This document shows positions 43,757 to 53,197 of a DNA stretch of 64,000 bases, one piece after another. Position numbers and translations under genes: made by a program. The notes beneath the pieces are model-generated. The model was not told where the DNA came from. It saw nothing but the letters and a program-made list of their open reading frames with translations, and did not search any database. Source of the stretch: Sphingomonas sp. (lineage in GTDB: Bacteria; Pseudomonadota; Alphaproteobacteria; Sphingomonadales; Sphingomonadaceae); assembly GCF_004799495.1 (NCBI RefSeq), contig NZ_SSMY01000012.1, positions 1 to 64,000 of the forward strand. The letters are read 5' to 3'. Every line of letters starts with the position of its first letter. Position 1 is the first letter of the stretch.

Positions 43757-43935
43757 AGAAAGTTTACCTGATGCGGAGCAATAATACAGTATAAGACATG
43801 GCGAAAACGCACCAAAATGGCTGTTTATGGACGATATTATGCCCATTACGATAGTTAACGGCCTTTATACTATACTTCATCAGGAACGAATTCTATTTTA
43901 GATATGTTGCGCTCTGTAGATATACGGAGGAGGAA
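43757..43935. other. AT-rich spacer before the double-PilZ gene
   Basis: About 180 bp with a base composition far below the surrounding GC level. It holds many TATA-like stretches (ACAGTATAAGAC, TTTATACTATAC, TTTTAGATATG) but no open frame longer than about 18 codons and no clear hairpin terminator. It ends in the ribosome binding site GGAGGAGGA. It may be a strong or multiple promoter region, or a remnant of inserted DNA. Confidence 0.6.
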
Positions 43936-44583
43936 ATGCCAGCAACTCTAGGCAGCCGATCGGGAGGGGCGGAACCCGACGTAGCAAGGCCCGCGGGCGA
44001 CCAGCGGGCCGATGTCCGGCATCGCACCGTGTTGCAAGTCGCCAAGCTCGTCACCGAGCGCGGCGACGAATTGTGCATCCTGCGCAACGTATCGGCCGGC
44101 GGATTGCGCGCCGAGGTGTATTGCCACCTTTCGGTCGGCGACCGAGTCCAGCTGGAGCTCAGGACCGGCCGCGGAATGCGGGGCCGCGTGGTCTGGACCA
44201 GCGGGTCGTCGATCGGCGTGGAATTCGACCGCAAGGTGCCGATCCTTTCCTATCTGGCGCATCAGGCGATGCAGGAGCTCGGCCGCCGCGTGCGCGCGCC
44301 GCGCGTGCGGATCGGCGAACCGGGCATCCTGCGCGTGCCCGAGGGCGATTTCCCCGCCGACATCGTCGATGCGTCGCAGGGCGGCATGCGCCTTCGCACC
44401 AACCGCGCACTGTCGCCGGGCGGCACCTGCAAGGTCGTCGCCGAGGGGCTGGGCGAACGCGGTGCGCTGGTGCGCTGGTGCCGCGACGGCCAAATCGGCC
44501 TGCAGCTCAAGCGCCCATTGTGCTTCCACGAATTCGCGCAATGGCGGTCCAAGGAGAAATCGCTTCGCACCGGCGTGCACTGA
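43936..44583 (+). CDS. Protein with two PilZ-like domains
   Basis: 215 residues. The first PilZ-like domain (about 26-105) shows RHRTVLQVAKL, then LRNVSAGGLRAEVY. The second (about 118-205) shows RVRIGEPGILRV, then IVDASQGGMRLRTN. Each keeps the D/N-x-S-x-x-G-x half of the c-di-GMP binding motif; the R-x-x-x-R half is clear only in part, so ligand binding is likely for one domain and uncertain for the other. Tight GGAGGAGGA ribosome binding site. A link to surface or pilus control is an inference from the family. Confidence 0.87.
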   Translation: MPATLGSRSGGAEPDVARPAGDQRADVRHRTVLQVAKLVTERGDELCILRNVSAGGLRAEVYCHLSVGDRVQLELRTGRGMRGRVVWTSGSSIGVEFDRKVPILSYLAHQAMQELGRRVRAPRVRIGEPGILRVPEGDFPADIVDASQGGMRLRTNRALSPGGTCKVVAEGLGERGALVRWCRDGQIGLQLKRPLCFHEFAQWRSKEKSLRTGVH

Positions 44584-44669
44584 GCGTGGCTGGCCAGCCC
44601 TTGCAGAAATAGACCCTTGGCGGATAGCCGCGATTTCCGGCATGCAGTTGGAGACCGCTTAGGGAGTCG

Positions 44670-45974
44670 ATGATGCGCTGGATCGCACGGACCGTTTTCC
44701 TCGCCGCCGGCCTGACGCTGGCGGGATGCTCGACGACATCGGATTTGATGCTCCCGCCCGACCGCGGCGTGCCGGCGGCGTCCGACGTATCGCAGCCGAC
44801 GATCGCGCCGGCGCCGGTCACGATCCTCGTCTCGATCGACGGCTTCCGGCCCGATTATCTCGACCGCGGCGTGACCCCCAACCTCAACGCGCTCGCGGCG
44901 GGCGGGATCAGCGCGGCGATGCGGCCGAGCTATCCGTCCAAGACCTTCCCCAATCACTGGACATTGGTCACCGGGCTGCGCCCCGACCGCACCGGGATCG
45001 TCGCCAACAAGATGGTCGACGCCAGTCAGCCCGCGCCGTTCACGATGCAGTCCGACGACCCCTATTGGTGGAACGCGGCCGAGCCGATCTGGGTGACGGC
45101 GGAGAAGGCCGGGATCCATACCGCCACGATGTTCTGGCCGGGCAGCAACGTCGCCTGGGGCGGGTCGCGGTCGAAGGACTGGCCCAACCCAATGGTTGGC
45201 GGGATCCGTCCGCAGGACTGGATGCAGTTCAACCAGGCGGTCAGCGACAAGCAGCGCGTCGACGGCGTGGTCGACTGGCTGCGCCGCCCGGCGGCGACTC
45301 GGCCCGGCTTCGTCACGCTCTATTTCGACGAGGTCGACACCGCGGGGCACGAATACGGCCCCGCCGACCCGCGCACGACCGACGCCGTCGCGACGGTCGA
45401 CAAGGCGATCGGGCGATTGCGCGAGCAAATCGCGGGGCTTGGCCAGCCGGTCAATTTCGTCATCGTTGCCGACCACGGCATGGCGGCGATCTCCGCCGAC
45501 CGGGTGATCGTGCTCGACACGTTCAGCAACACCGACGATTACGATGTCGTCGAGGACGGCGTGTATGCGTCGGTCAATCCCAAGCCCGGCAAGGAAGCGG
45601 CGGTCGAAAAGGCGCTGCTCGGGGCGCACGGCGCGCATTTGACCTGTTACCGCAAGGCGGAGGTGCCCGAACGCTTCCATTACGGCCACAACGCGCGCGT
45701 GCCGGCGATCCTGTGCATGCCCGACACCGGCTGGACCGTCGTCGCGCACCCGCCCAAGTTCAAGATCGAGGGCGGCGCGCACGGCTACGACAATTTCTCC
45801 CCCGATATGCTCGCGCTGTTCATCGCCAGCGGACCGGCGATCAAGCCGCTCGGCAAGCTGGCGACGTTCGACAATGTCGATATCGCGCCGCTGCTGCGCG
45901 ACTTGCTCGGGCTGCCGGCGGGACGAGACCTCGACGGCGACGACGCACCGTTCCGCGCGGCGCTGGGGCGGTGA
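44670..45974 (+). CDS. Ectonucleotide pyrophosphatase/phosphodiesterase (NPP/alkaline phosphatase superfamily), lipoprotein
   Basis: 434 residues with a lipoprotein signal (TVFLAAGLTLAGC). The metal-dependent catalytic core is intact: VSIDGFRPDYL (metal Asp), the Thr nucleophile in PSKTFPNHWTLVTGL (about residue 93), FDEVDTAGHEYGP (Asp and His), IVADHGMA, and the late GGAHGYDN His. It probably hydrolyses nucleotide or phosphodiester bonds in the periplasm. The stop overlaps the GTG of the MaoC gene by 4 bp. Confidence 0.92.
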   Translation: MMRWIARTVFLAAGLTLAGCSTTSDLMLPPDRGVPAASDVSQPTIAPAPVTILVSIDGFRPDYLDRGVTPNLNALAAGGISAAMRPSYPSKTFPNHWTLVTGLRPDRTGIVANKMVDASQPAPFTMQSDDPYWWNAAEPIWVTAEKAGIHTATMFWPGSNVAWGGSRSKDWPNPMVGGIRPQDWMQFNQAVSDKQRVDGVVDWLRRPAATRPGFVTLYFDEVDTAGHEYGPADPRTTDAVATVDKAIGRLREQIAGLGQPVNFVIVADHGMAAISADRVIVLDTFSNTDDYDVVEDGVYASVNPKPGKEAAVEKALLGAHGAHLTCYRKAEVPERFHYGHNARVPAILCMPDTGWTVVAHPPKFKIEGGAHGYDNFSPDMLALFIASGPAIKPLGKLATFDNVDIAPLLRDLLGLPAGRDLDGDDAPFRAALGR

Positions 45975-46438
45975 ACGACGGCCTGCGGTACTATGAGGAC
46001 CTGATCGTCGGGTCGAAGGCAAACTTCGGCCGGTACGAGGTGACCCGCGACGAAGTGATCGCGTTTGCCGAAAAGTACGACCCGCAGCCCTTCCACCTGT
46101 CCGACGAAGCTGCCGCCGGGACCTTCTTCGGGCGGCTGTCGGCGTCGGGCTGGCACACTGCGGCGATGACGATGCGGATGACGGTCGAGCATTTCCGCGA
46201 GCACCGCCAGGCCGGGCTGGGATCGCCGGGAATCGACGAACTCAAGTGGCTGCGCCCGGTCTATCCCGGCGACACGCTTCGCTGCGAAAGCGAGTTGCTG
46301 GACAAACGCCTGTCGGCAAGCCGCCCCGGCATGGGGATCACCAAGGGGCGGACCACGGTGTTCAACCAGCACGACCAACCCGTGATGACCTTCGTCGCCA
46401 ACGGGCTGATCCGGACGCGTGCTGGCTCGGCCAGCTGA
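45971..46438 (+). CDS. MaoC-like dehydratase/hydratase
   Basis: 155 residues starting at the GTG at 45971, which overlaps the previous stop as GTGA. Hotdog fold with the MaoC hydratase signature D-x-x-x-x-H in YDPQPFHLSDEAA (about residues 36-48), followed by GTFFGRLSASGWHTAAM and the C-terminal LRPVYPGDTLRCES. It likely adds water to enoyl-CoA or acts on a related acyl substrate. Its pairing with the NPP lipoprotein is by position only. Confidence 0.9.
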   Translation: MNDGLRYYEDLIVGSKANFGRYEVTRDEVIAFAEKYDPQPFHLSDEAAAGTFFGRLSASGWHTAAMTMRMTVEHFREHRQAGLGSPGIDELKWLRPVYPGDTLRCESELLDKRLSASRPGMGITKGRTTVFNQHDQPVMTFVANGLIRTRAGSAS

Positions 46439-46480
46439 CGCTGACGTGCGGCGCCGCCTATCGGCGCGAGCCGATCAGGA

Positions 46481-46864
46481 TCAACGCCGCCCGCGCCAGC
46501 GATAACCGTCGCCGCCGCCGCGTTGCGGTCCGCGCGCGAAACCGCGCCACTCGTCGCGCCGGTCGCCGCGCCAATATTGTCCGCGGCTCTGCCAATAGCG
46601 CTGCTGCGTTCCGTTCCAGCGGTACGGCCGGCGGTCGCGATCGTAGACGTAATAGCCGCTGCCCGGATAATAATAACCGCCGTACCAGCCGTAATAGGGC
46701 GACCCGTACGCGCCGTCGTAGAAATCGCCGTAATAGCCGCGGCCGCCATAATAACCCGCCGGGCCATAACCGACGCTGAGGCCCGAATAGCCATAGCCGT
46801 CATCGACACAGGCGGTGAGCGAAGCGAGCGCGACCGCGCCGAGTGCAAGGGTGCGAAGTTTCAT
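46481..46864 (-). CDS. Tyr/Gly-rich small lipoprotein, 127 aa
   Basis: Lipoprotein signal with the Cys at about residue 19 (ALGAVALASLTAC). Residues 24-80 are dominated by Tyr and Gly (YGPAGYYGGRGYYGDF), then an Arg/Trp-rich tail (RWNGTQQRYWQSRGQYW). This composition resembles small surface proteins of alphaproteobacteria; no domain recognised. It lies downstream of the bc1 operon on the same strand but after a terminator, so it is likely its own transcript. Confidence 0.7.
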   Translation of the reverse strand: MKLRTLALGAVALASLTACVDDGYGYSGLSVGYGPAGYYGGRGYYGDFYDGAYGSPYYGWYGGYYYPGSGYYVYDRDRRPYRWNGTQQRYWQSRGQYWRGDRRDEWRGFARGPQRGGGDGYRWRGRR

Positions 46865-46916
46865 GTCCGTCTCCACTGGGACGAGCGGCCGAACGCGCCG
46901 CGACGGAGACGAAACG

Positions 46917-46948
46917 AGCCCGCGAACGGCTGGTTCCGTTCGCGGGCT
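46917..46948 (-). terminator. Terminator hairpin after the cytochrome bc1 operon
   Basis: AGCCCGCGAACGG (46917-46929) and CCGTTCGCGGGCT (46936-46948) form a perfect 13-bp stem with a 6-base loop. Read on the minus strand the stem is followed by CGTTTCGTC. It sits about 45 bp past the petC stop codon, in the right place to end the petA-petB-petC transcript. Confidence 0.75.
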
Positions 46949-46992
46949 GCCCCGTCGATAGATTCGTGAGACGCGGCGCCAACCGCGTCCGG

Positions 46993-47853
46993 TCAATGCT
47001 TCACGTCGCGCCAGATGTTGCGGTACGCACCGAACGCCAGCCCGCTCGAGATCAGCAGGAACAGCACCGCGAAGAAGCCGTATTGGTGCCGCGTCTCGAG
47101 GTTCGGGTCCGCGGTCCACACCAGGAACGCCGCCACGTCCTTCGCCATCTGGTCGACCGTCGGCTTGGTGCCGTCGGCGTACTGGACCTGCCCTTCCGAC
47201 TTGAGCGGCGGCGGCATCGCGATGTTGAGGTTCGCGAAATACGGGTTCGAATAGAGTCCCTTGGGCGTCTTGATATCCGGGAACTTGGCCAGCATCTCCG
47301 CCGATTGCGGGCGATAGCCGGTGATCAGCGAATAGACGTAATCCGGCCCGCCATGCCGTGCGCGCGTGATATAGCTGAGGTCGGGCGGGATCGCGTTGTT
47401 GTTCGCGGCACGCGCCGCGATGTCGTTCGCAAACGGCAGCGGGAAGTGGTCGGCGGGCGTGCCCTTGCGCGTCGCGGGCTCGCCGGTGTCGGGGTTGGTC
47501 GTCGGGATCGTGTCGAAGCCTTGCGCGATCGCCTTCACCTGACCGTCGTTATAGCCGATTCCCTTGAGGTCGCGGAACGCCACGAAGCGCAGCGAGTGGC
47601 ACGCCGAGCAGACTTCCTTATAGACCTGGAAGCCGCGCTGGAGCTGCTGCTGGTCGAACTTGCCCATGATCCCGTCGGACGCCAGGTTGGCGGCGCGCGG
47701 GTGCAGGTGGAACTCGCTCTCCGCGGTCTGCGGCGCGCCGGTCCAGGTCTTCGGGGTCGGGTCGGTCAACAGTCCCTGGACCGTCCAGAGGAGCGCCCAG
47801 GCGACCACCGCCGCGAAGGCTGCGCCGACCAGGAATGCAATGCCGCGAACCAT
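46993..47853 (-). CDS. petC: Cytochrome c1 of the bc1 complex
   Basis: 286 residues. N-terminal membrane segment (VGAAFAAVVAWALLWTVQGLL), heme c site CSACHSLRFV (about residue 83), axial Met in IAMPPPLKSEG (about 213), and a C-terminal anchor helix (YGFFAVLFLLISSGLAFGAY). Transfers electrons from the Rieske protein to soluble cytochrome c. Third gene of petA-petB-petC; 26 bp after petB. Confidence 0.96.
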   Translation of the reverse strand: MVRGIAFLVGAAFAAVVAWALLWTVQGLLTDPTPKTWTGAPQTAESEFHLHPRAANLASDGIMGKFDQQQLQRGFQVYKEVCSACHSLRFVAFRDLKGIGYNDGQVKAIAQGFDTIPTTNPDTGEPATRKGTPADHFPLPFANDIAARAANNNAIPPDLSYITRARHGGPDYVYSLITGYRPQSAEMLAKFPDIKTPKGLYSNPYFANLNIAMPPPLKSEGQVQYADGTKPTVDQMAKDVAAFLVWTADPNLETRHQYGFFAVLFLLISSGLAFGAYRNIWRDVKH

Positions 47854-47879
47854 GTCTCAAATATCCCCTATAGCTCGCT

Positions 47880-49169
47880 TCAGTGCGCCAGCGCGGTTTC
47901 GGACGGGCTGGTGCCGCCATGCCCGGCGAGCACCGCTTCGGTGATCGAATTCGGGAGCGGCACGGGCCGTTCGCTGCGCGCGATCAGCGGCAGGATCACC
48001 AGGAAGTGCAGGAAGTAATAGGCCGTGCAGATCTGCGCGAGGATCACGTACAGCGGATCGGCCGGCGACCCGCCGCAATAGCCCAGGATCAGCACGTCGG
48101 CGACCAGCACCCAGAACGCCGTCCGCGCCTTGGGCCGGTAGTTGTTCGAACGGATCGGCGAATTGTCGAGCCACGGCAGGAAGAACAGGAGCAGGATCGA
48201 CCCGAACATCGCGAGCACGCCCCACAGTTTGGCCGGCAGGATGAAGTCCGAGGTGAACGAGCGCAGGATCGCATAGAACGGCCAGAAATACCATTCGGGG
48301 ACGATGTGCGCCGGCGTCGCCAGCGGATTGGCCGGGATGTAATTGTCCGGGTGCCCGAGATAGTCGGGGTAGAAGAAGATCAGCGCCGCGAAGACGGTCA
48401 TGAACACGCCCAGCCCGAACCCGTCCTTGGCGGTATAGTACGGGTGGAACGGCACCGTGTCCTGCTCGCCCTTCACGTCGACGCCGGTCGGGTTGTTCGA
48501 CCCCGGAATGTGCAGCGCCCAGATGTGCAGGATGATCACGCCCGCGATCACGAACGGCAGCAGGTAATGGAGCGAGAAGAAGCGGTTGAGCGTCGCGTCG
48601 TCGGGCGCGTAGCCGCCGAGCAGCCAGACGCGGATATTCTCGCCGACCACGGGGATCGCGGAGAAGAAGCCGGTTATGACCTGCGCGCCCCAGAAGCTCA
48701 TCTGGCCCCACGGCAGCACGTAACCCATGAACGCGGTCGCCATCATCAGGAGGAAGATGACCACGCCGAGCAGCCACACCATCTCGCGCGGCGCCTTGTA
48801 CGACCCGTAATAAAGCCCGCGGAAAATGTGCGTGTAGACCACGATGAAGAACATCGACGCGCCGTTGGCGTGGGCATAGCGCAGGAACCATCCCGCGTTG
48901 ACGTCGCGCATGATCCCGCCGTTGACCGAATCGAACGCACCCGCCGCCGACGAGTGGAAATGCATCGCCAGCACGATACCGGTGACGATCTGGATCGCCA
49001 GCGCGGCGCCCGCGAGGACGCCGAAGTTCCAGAAATAATTGAGGTTGCGCGGCACCGGATAGCCCGCGCCGACGGCGTTGTAGGCTAGGCGCGGCAACGG
49101 CAGCTTCTCGTCCAGCCAGCGCATCAGCGGCGCCTTGGGTTCGTACTGCTTGGCCCAGGGGAAACTCAT
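47880..49169 (-). CDS. petB: Cytochrome b of the bc1 complex
   Basis: 429 residues with eight membrane helices. Ubiquinol oxidation site [14 protein letters not shown] is the classic PEWY motif (about residue 290). Heme-ligand histidines lie in helices B and D ([10 protein letters not shown] region and [13 protein letters not shown] region). Typical alphaproteobacterial length. Middle gene of the operon. Confidence 0.97.
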   Translation of the reverse strand: MSFPWAKQYEPKAPLMRWLDEKLPLPRLAYNAVGAGYPVPRNLNYFWNFGVLAGAALAIQIVTGIVLAMHFHSSAAGAFDSVNGGIMRDVNAGWFLRYAHANGASMFFIVVYTHIFRGLYYGSYKAPREMVWLLGVVIFLLMMATAFMGYVLPWGQMSFWGAQVITGFFSAIPVVGENIRVWLLGGYAPDDATLNRFFSLHYLLPFVIAGVIILHIWALHIPGSNNPTGVDVKGEQDTVPFHPYYTAKDGFGLGVFMTVFAALIFFYPDYLGHPDNYIPANPLATPAHIVPEWYFWPFYAILRSFTSDFILPAKLWGVLAMFGSILLLFFLPWLDNSPIRSNNYRPKARTAFWVLVADVLILGYCGGSPADPLYVILAQICTAYYFLHFLVILPLIARSERPVPLPNSITEAVLAGHGGTSPSETALAH

Positions 49170-49183
49170 TTTCTCTTACCCCC

Positions 49184-49756
49184 TCAACCGACCACGACCG
49201 CGGTCGGCGACGTGAACTTGTAATCGGGAACGGCGAGGTTCTTGGGCGCCGGCCCCTGGCGGATGCGCGCCGCCGTGTCGTATTGCGAGCCGTGGCACGG
49301 GCAGAAATAGCCGCCGAACTTGCCGCGATTGTCGCCTTCGTTGATCCCGAGCGGAATGCAGCCGAGGTGGGTACACACGCCGAGCGTGATCAGCCAGTTC
49401 TTGTGCCCGTCCTTGGTGCGCTGCTCCAACGTTTGCGGGTCGCGCAGCGACGACACCGGCACCGCATCGGCCTCGGCGATTTCCTTGGGCGTCAGATTGC
49501 GGACGAACAACGGCTGCTTGCGGAACGTCGTGATCACGCCCTGGCCGGGCTGGATCTTCGACAGGTCGATTTCGGTGGTCGACTGCGCGAGCACATCGGC
49601 CGACGGGCTCATCTGGTTGATCAGCGGGTAGAGGATCGCGACTCCGCCGCCGACTGCGGGGAATGCCACCGCGGCGATGTTGAGGAAGTCGCGGCGGCGC
49701 GGGTCGCTCACGTGATCGGGCGACTCGCCCGGTGTTGCAGCCATGTCGGTCGCCAT
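49184..49756 (-). CDS. petA: Rieske iron-sulfur protein of the bc1 complex
   Basis: 190 residues. Twin-arginine-like start (RRRDFLNIAAVAFPAVGGG), one membrane anchor, and the [2Fe-2S] site with CTHLGCIPLG and CPCHGSQYD (about residues 130 and 152). First gene of the bc1 operon, followed 14 bp later by petB. The TAT-type signal fits export of the folded cluster domain. Confidence 0.97.
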   Translation of the reverse strand: MATDMAATPGESPDHVSDPRRRDFLNIAAVAFPAVGGGVAILYPLINQMSPSADVLAQSTTEIDLSKIQPGQGVITTFRKQPLFVRNLTPKEIAEADAVPVSSLRDPQTLEQRTKDGHKNWLITLGVCTHLGCIPLGINEGDNRGKFGGYFCPCHGSQYDTAARIRQGPAPKNLAVPDYKFTSPTAVVVG

Positions 49757-49880
49757 TCAGCTAAGCCCTTGCACGTCAAAAATCCGGTGGCGGAACGCTT
49801 TGAGGCAGCATTGGGATGCCGCGCCCGCCGATAAGCCCTCCGTCCCCACGAAGGTTGCGGGCCTGATAGACAGGGACGCG

Positions 49881-49901
49881 CCCGTTTGCCAACGGGTTTT
49901 T
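49881..49901 (+). terminator. Terminator-like hairpin abutting the trmL start
   Basis: CCCGTT, TGCC, AACGGG followed directly by TTTTT, then the trmL ATG. The 6-bp stem plus T-run looks like a weak intrinsic terminator, but it lies in the leader of trmL, so it may instead damp trmL expression. Nothing on the plus strand upstream seems to need ending. Confidence 0.45.
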
Positions 49902-49902
49902 G

Positions 49903-50355
49903 ATGCGCATCGCTCTCTATCAGCCCGACATCGCCGGGAACGTCGGCACCATCGTGCGGCTGGGGGCGTGCATGGGGGTGGGCGTCGACCTGATCGAGCC
50001 GATGGGGTTCGCGTATGGCGACCGCGCGATGGCGCGCGCGGGGATGGATTATGCGGGGGTGGCGGATGTCGTGCGTCACGCCGATTGGGCCGCGTTCGAG
50101 GCGCAGGCGAGCGGGCGGCTGGTGCTGCTGACGACCAAGGGGGCGTCGTCGCTCTACGACACGCGGTTCGCGGCGGACGACATATTGCTGTTCGGCAGCG
50201 AGGGCGCGGGCGCCCCCGATCGGGTCCATGACCGCGCCGATCTGCGAGTCACGATCCCGATGCGAGCGGGGTTTCGCTCGCTCAACGTGGCGGTGGCGGC
50301 CGCCATGACGCTCGGCGAAGCCTTGCGGCAGACCGGGTTTCCTAGCGCGGGCTAA
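49903..50355 (+). CDS. trmL: tRNA (cytidine/uridine(34)-2'-O)-methyltransferase
   Basis: SPOUT-class methyltransferase that modifies the wobble ribose of certain leucine tRNAs. 150 residues. Conserved MRIALYQPDIAGNVGTIVRLG at the start, LLFGSEGAGAPD in the knot region, and IPMRAGFRSLNVAVAAAM at the C-terminus, where the S-adenosylmethionine knot closes. ATG at 49903. Ends overlapping the convergent membrane-protein gene by 14 bp. Confidence 0.95.
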   Translation: MRIALYQPDIAGNVGTIVRLGACMGVGVDLIEPMGFAYGDRAMARAGMDYAGVADVVRHADWAAFEAQASGRLVLLTTKGASSLYDTRFAADDILLFGSEGAGAPDRVHDRADLRVTIPMRAGFRSLNVAVAAAMTLGEALRQTGFPSAG

Positions 50356-51109
50356 GCCTTCGCCACGCCGCGACCTGCACCAGCGCCATCGCGGTCGCGC
50401 CCAAGGCCGCGGTGCCGGCGGCGAAGGTGTCGACGATCGCGCGCGCGATCGGATTGGGGGCGTGCTTCGCCATCCACTGGTCGACCGCGACGAACGGCAG
50501 CGCGGCGAGATATTGCGCGAGCACGACGCTGAGCACGACACTGGCCAGCAGCAGCATATGCCCGCGGGTCAGCACGAAGCTCCGCCCGATCGCGGCGACC
50601 GCGCCGATCGGCCGCGCCGCCAGGATCGCGGGGCCGACCAGCAGCGTGCGCGCGAGGATCAGCGCGAAGATCGGAAAGATCAGGAACGGCAAGCGGATCA
50701 GGATCATGCCGGCCAGCCCGAGCGGCAGCATCCACACGATCGACGCGAGTACCAGCCGCGGTAGCAGCCGAAGCGCGGTGCCGAGCGCACTGCCGACCGT
50801 CGGCCGGCCCGGCGCCAGATATACCGCGACGATCGCGAACTGGCCGTACATCGCGGCCAGGACCACGCACAGGTAGATCAGGCCGTAATGGCCGACCCAC
50901 GCCTGCAACGCGGTCATATAGGCCTGCATCGTCGGGTCGTTGGGGTCGGTCCCGGTAACCGTCGACATATCGGGCAAGTCGGGCACCAGCAGCAGCAGCG
51001 CGAGCTGCGGCAAAAACACGAACATCCCCGCAATGGCGGTCAGCACGGGCCAGTCGCGCCGCCAGCCTGCCCAGGCGTCGGCATAGATCGTCGCCGGGCG
51101 CAGCGTCAC
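50342..51109 (-). CDS. Integral membrane protein, 255 aa (first of a related pair in position)
   Basis: Starts with the GTG at 51109, which overlaps the previous gene's stop as GTGA. About six hydrophobic helices (for example GLIYLCVVLAAMYGQFAIVA, LILARTLLVGPAILAA and MLLLASVVLSVVLAQYLAAL). It resembles the DUF975/glycerophosphodiester-phosphodiesterase membrane-domain type of protein with a conserved GRSFVLTRGHM segment. No transport or enzyme signature is visible. Translationally coupled to the gene before it. Confidence 0.75.
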   Translation of the reverse strand: MTLRPATIYADAWAGWRRDWPVLTAIAGMFVFLPQLALLLLVPDLPDMSTVTGTDPNDPTMQAYMTALQAWVGHYGLIYLCVVLAAMYGQFAIVAVYLAPGRPTVGSALGTALRLLPRLVLASIVWMLPLGLAGMILIRLPFLIFPIFALILARTLLVGPAILAARPIGAVAAIGRSFVLTRGHMLLLASVVLSVVLAQYLAALPFVAVDQWMAKHAPNPIARAIVDTFAAGTAALGATAMALVQVAAWRRLSPR

Positions 51110-51930
51110 GCGGCGGCCGCCGCTCCCTCGCGCGCACCGCGCGCGGCTTGGTAGAGCTTGGCCGAAAACGCCGCGACGACCAGCGTGAAGACCGTCGTGA
51201 CGATCCCGCTCAGGATCGCGACGATGATGCTGCCCGCCGAAAACGGGCGAGCGAGCGGACTGAACAGCCCGACCACGACGCCGAGCGCCGAGGTGACCGC
51301 CATCGACGCGACCAGATAGACCACGGTGAACAGCAACCACACCCCGAGCGTCTTCCAGAAGATGCCGCCGGTCAGCGCCGCCGAGCGCTGGATCGCGCGG
51401 ATCACCCCGCCCTCCGCCACGATCACCGGATAGAGCAGCACCAGCCGGATCGTGGCGACGATCGCCAGCACAATCAGCGCGAGGAAATAGATCACGACGA
51501 ACGTCGTCGCGGCGCCGGACAGGTCGGCATGCGCCATCCCGCCGTTGCGCAACGCCGACAGATCGGCACCGCTCGCCGCGAACACACCCAGGATCGGCAG
51601 CGCGAGCACGCACAGCACGACCAGCACGAACAGCATCGCCAACAGCGCGCGTCCGTAACTCGCCGTCGCCGCCCCCACCGCACGTGCGCGGCCGCCGGCC
51701 GGATCGAGCGCGAGCGCCACCACCGCGATCTGTCCCCACAAGGCGGCCAACACGCAAGCGAGACCGATCAGTGAGGCCGCAAGCGGATGGACCGTATTTC
51801 CCGCGCGACCGACCAGCGCGTTGATCGCGTGCGGGATCAGCATCGCGAACAGCGCGATCGGCAGCAGCGCGCGGGCGTTGTCGCTCAGGAATTCGGTCGT
51901 CCGGTCCCAGACGTTGCCCATATTGACCAT
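51106..51930 (-). CDS. Integral membrane protein, 274 aa
   Basis: Six or so hydrophobic helices after a short cytosolic start ([20 protein letters not shown]). The region [19 protein letters not shown] parallels GRSFVLTRGHM in the next protein, so the two may be distant paralogues that form one membrane complex. A ribosome binding site GGAAGGGG precedes the ATG at 51930. No function assigned. Confidence 0.75.
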   Translation of the reverse strand: MVNMGNVWDRTTEFLSDNARALLPIALFAMLIPHAINALVGRAGNTVHPLAASLIGLACVLAALWGQIAVVALALDPAGGRARAVGAATASYGRALLAMLFVLVVLCVLALPILGVFAASGADLSALRNGGMAHADLSGAATTFVVIYFLALIVLAIVATIRLVLLYPVIVAEGGVIRAIQRSAALTGGIFWKTLGVWLLFTVVYLVASMAVTSALGVVVGLFSPLARPFSAGSIIVAILSGIVTTVFTLVVAAFSAKLYQAARGAREGAAAAA

Positions 51931-52044
51931 ATCCCGACCCCTTCCGAACCACGCCCGTTATCGCGTGAGCGTCGCTCTAGCGCAGCGCGGATTGGCTTGC
52001 CAATGGCTTGCGCCGCGCGGCGTGGGCGGCGTAACGCGGCGGGC

Positions 52045-52722
52045 GTGCTCATCCACGACATCGAATGGCGCGTCTCACCGGGGTTGACGCCGTACGCCGA
52101 CAGCCTGGCCGAGATGGAGGCACGCGCGGCCGCGGTCGGCGCGGGCGAGGCGCGCGAGCTGGTCTGGCTGCTCGAACACCCGCCGATCTACACCGCGGGA
52201 ACCAGCGCCGATCCGGCCGAGCTGATCGATCCCCGCTTCCCGGTGTTCGATACCGGGCGCGGCGGGCGTTACACCTATCACGGGCCTGGGCAGCGCGTCG
52301 GCTATCTGGTGCTCGACCTCAACAAGCGCGGGCGCGACGTGCGCTGTTTCGTCCATGCGCTGGAGCAGTGGCTGATCGCGACCTTGGGCGATTTCGGCAT
52401 CGCCGCGCGCGCCGAACCGGGGCGCGTCGGCATCTGGACCGGGCACGGTGCCGCCGAAGCCAAGATCGGCGCGATAGGCGTGCGCGTGAAGCGCTGGGTC
52501 ACGTTGCATGGTTTTTCGGTCAATCTCGACCCCGATCTTACGCATTTCGGCGGGATCGTGCCGTGCGGCCTCCCCGATTTCGCGGTGACCAGCGCGGGGG
52601 CTTTGGGGGTGCCGGTTCCGCCCGCAGCGTTCGACACCGCGCTCGCCGCGCGCCTTCCCGATTTCCTCGACCAACTGGCGCAGAGCACAAAGCGGCTTGA
52701 GCAAAGCGTCATTACCGATTAA
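52045..52722 (+). CDS. lipB: Octanoyl-[ACP]:protein N-octanoyltransferase
   Basis: First step of lipoate assembly on GcvH and 2-oxoacid dehydrogenases. 225 residues from the GTG at 52045 ([16 protein letters not shown]); an ATG at 52003 would add 14 residues without family support. [20 protein letters not shown] is the LipB signature; the catalytic Lys is in [13 protein letters not shown] and the catalytic Cys in [13 protein letters not shown]. Complete. Confidence 0.93.
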   Translation: MLIHDIEWRVSPGLTPYADSLAEMEARAAAVGAGEARELVWLLEHPPIYTAGTSADPAELIDPRFPVFDTGRGGRYTYHGPGQRVGYLVLDLNKRGRDVRCFVHALEQWLIATLGDFGIAARAEPGRVGIWTGHGAAEAKIGAIGVRVKRWVTLHGFSVNLDPDLTHFGGIVPCGLPDFAVTSAGALGVPVPPAAFDTALAARLPDFLDQLAQSTKRLEQSVITD

Positions 52723-52791
52723 TGTCCACGTCGATTTGGGTTATTAAGGCCGGAAAAAGCCGACCAAATCCTTTATCTAGGGAGCTTCCAA

Positions 52792-53028
52792 ATGCGTTCT
52801 TTCATCATCAAGGGCAGCATGATCGCCGCCGCTGCGCTCGCGGTTTCGGCGTGCGCCAAGACCGAGACTGCCAACGTCACCGAGATGAACACCACCACGG
52901 AGACGATGAACGACACGATGACCGCGCCCGACGCCGGCGCCATGAACGACACCGGCACGATGGCCAACGACACGATGTCGACGACCAACACCACGGTCAC
53001 CACCAACACGACCGGCAACGCGATGTAA
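52792..53028 (+). CDS. Small lipoprotein with Asn/Thr/Met-rich tail, 78 aa
   Basis: Lipoprotein signal (GSMIAAAALAVSAC), then a tail of about 57 residues made almost only of Thr, Asn, Met, Asp and Ala, with repeated N-D-T-M units (TMNDTM, MANDTM). Unstructured, and probably surface or periplasm exposed. Similar low-complexity small lipoproteins occur in related bacteria; function unknown. A strong terminator follows. Confidence 0.75.
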   Translation: MRSFIIKGSMIAAAALAVSACAKTETANVTEMNTTTETMNDTMTAPDAGAMNDTGTMANDTMSTTNTTVTTNTTGNAM

Positions 53029-53074
53029 TCGCGCTGGTCGTCCTTCCCTTCGGGGATGGATGGTCGGTTTTCGA

Positions 53075-53106
53075 GGGGCCGCCCGCTTGCCGGGCGGCCC
53101 CTTTCG
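53075..53106 (+). terminator. Rho-independent terminator after the small lipoprotein gene
   Basis: GGGGCCGCCCG (53075-53085) pairs perfectly with CGGGCGGCCCC (53091-53101), with a 5-base loop, followed by TTTCG. 46 bp after the stop of the small lipoprotein gene. Confidence 0.85.
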
Positions 53107-53197
53107 ATTCCGGCGGCGCGCGATCGCAGCGCAAAACCACTTGGCACGCGCCGAAACCCTTTTAGACATGGTTGAACACGAGGTCGAAGGGACGAAG

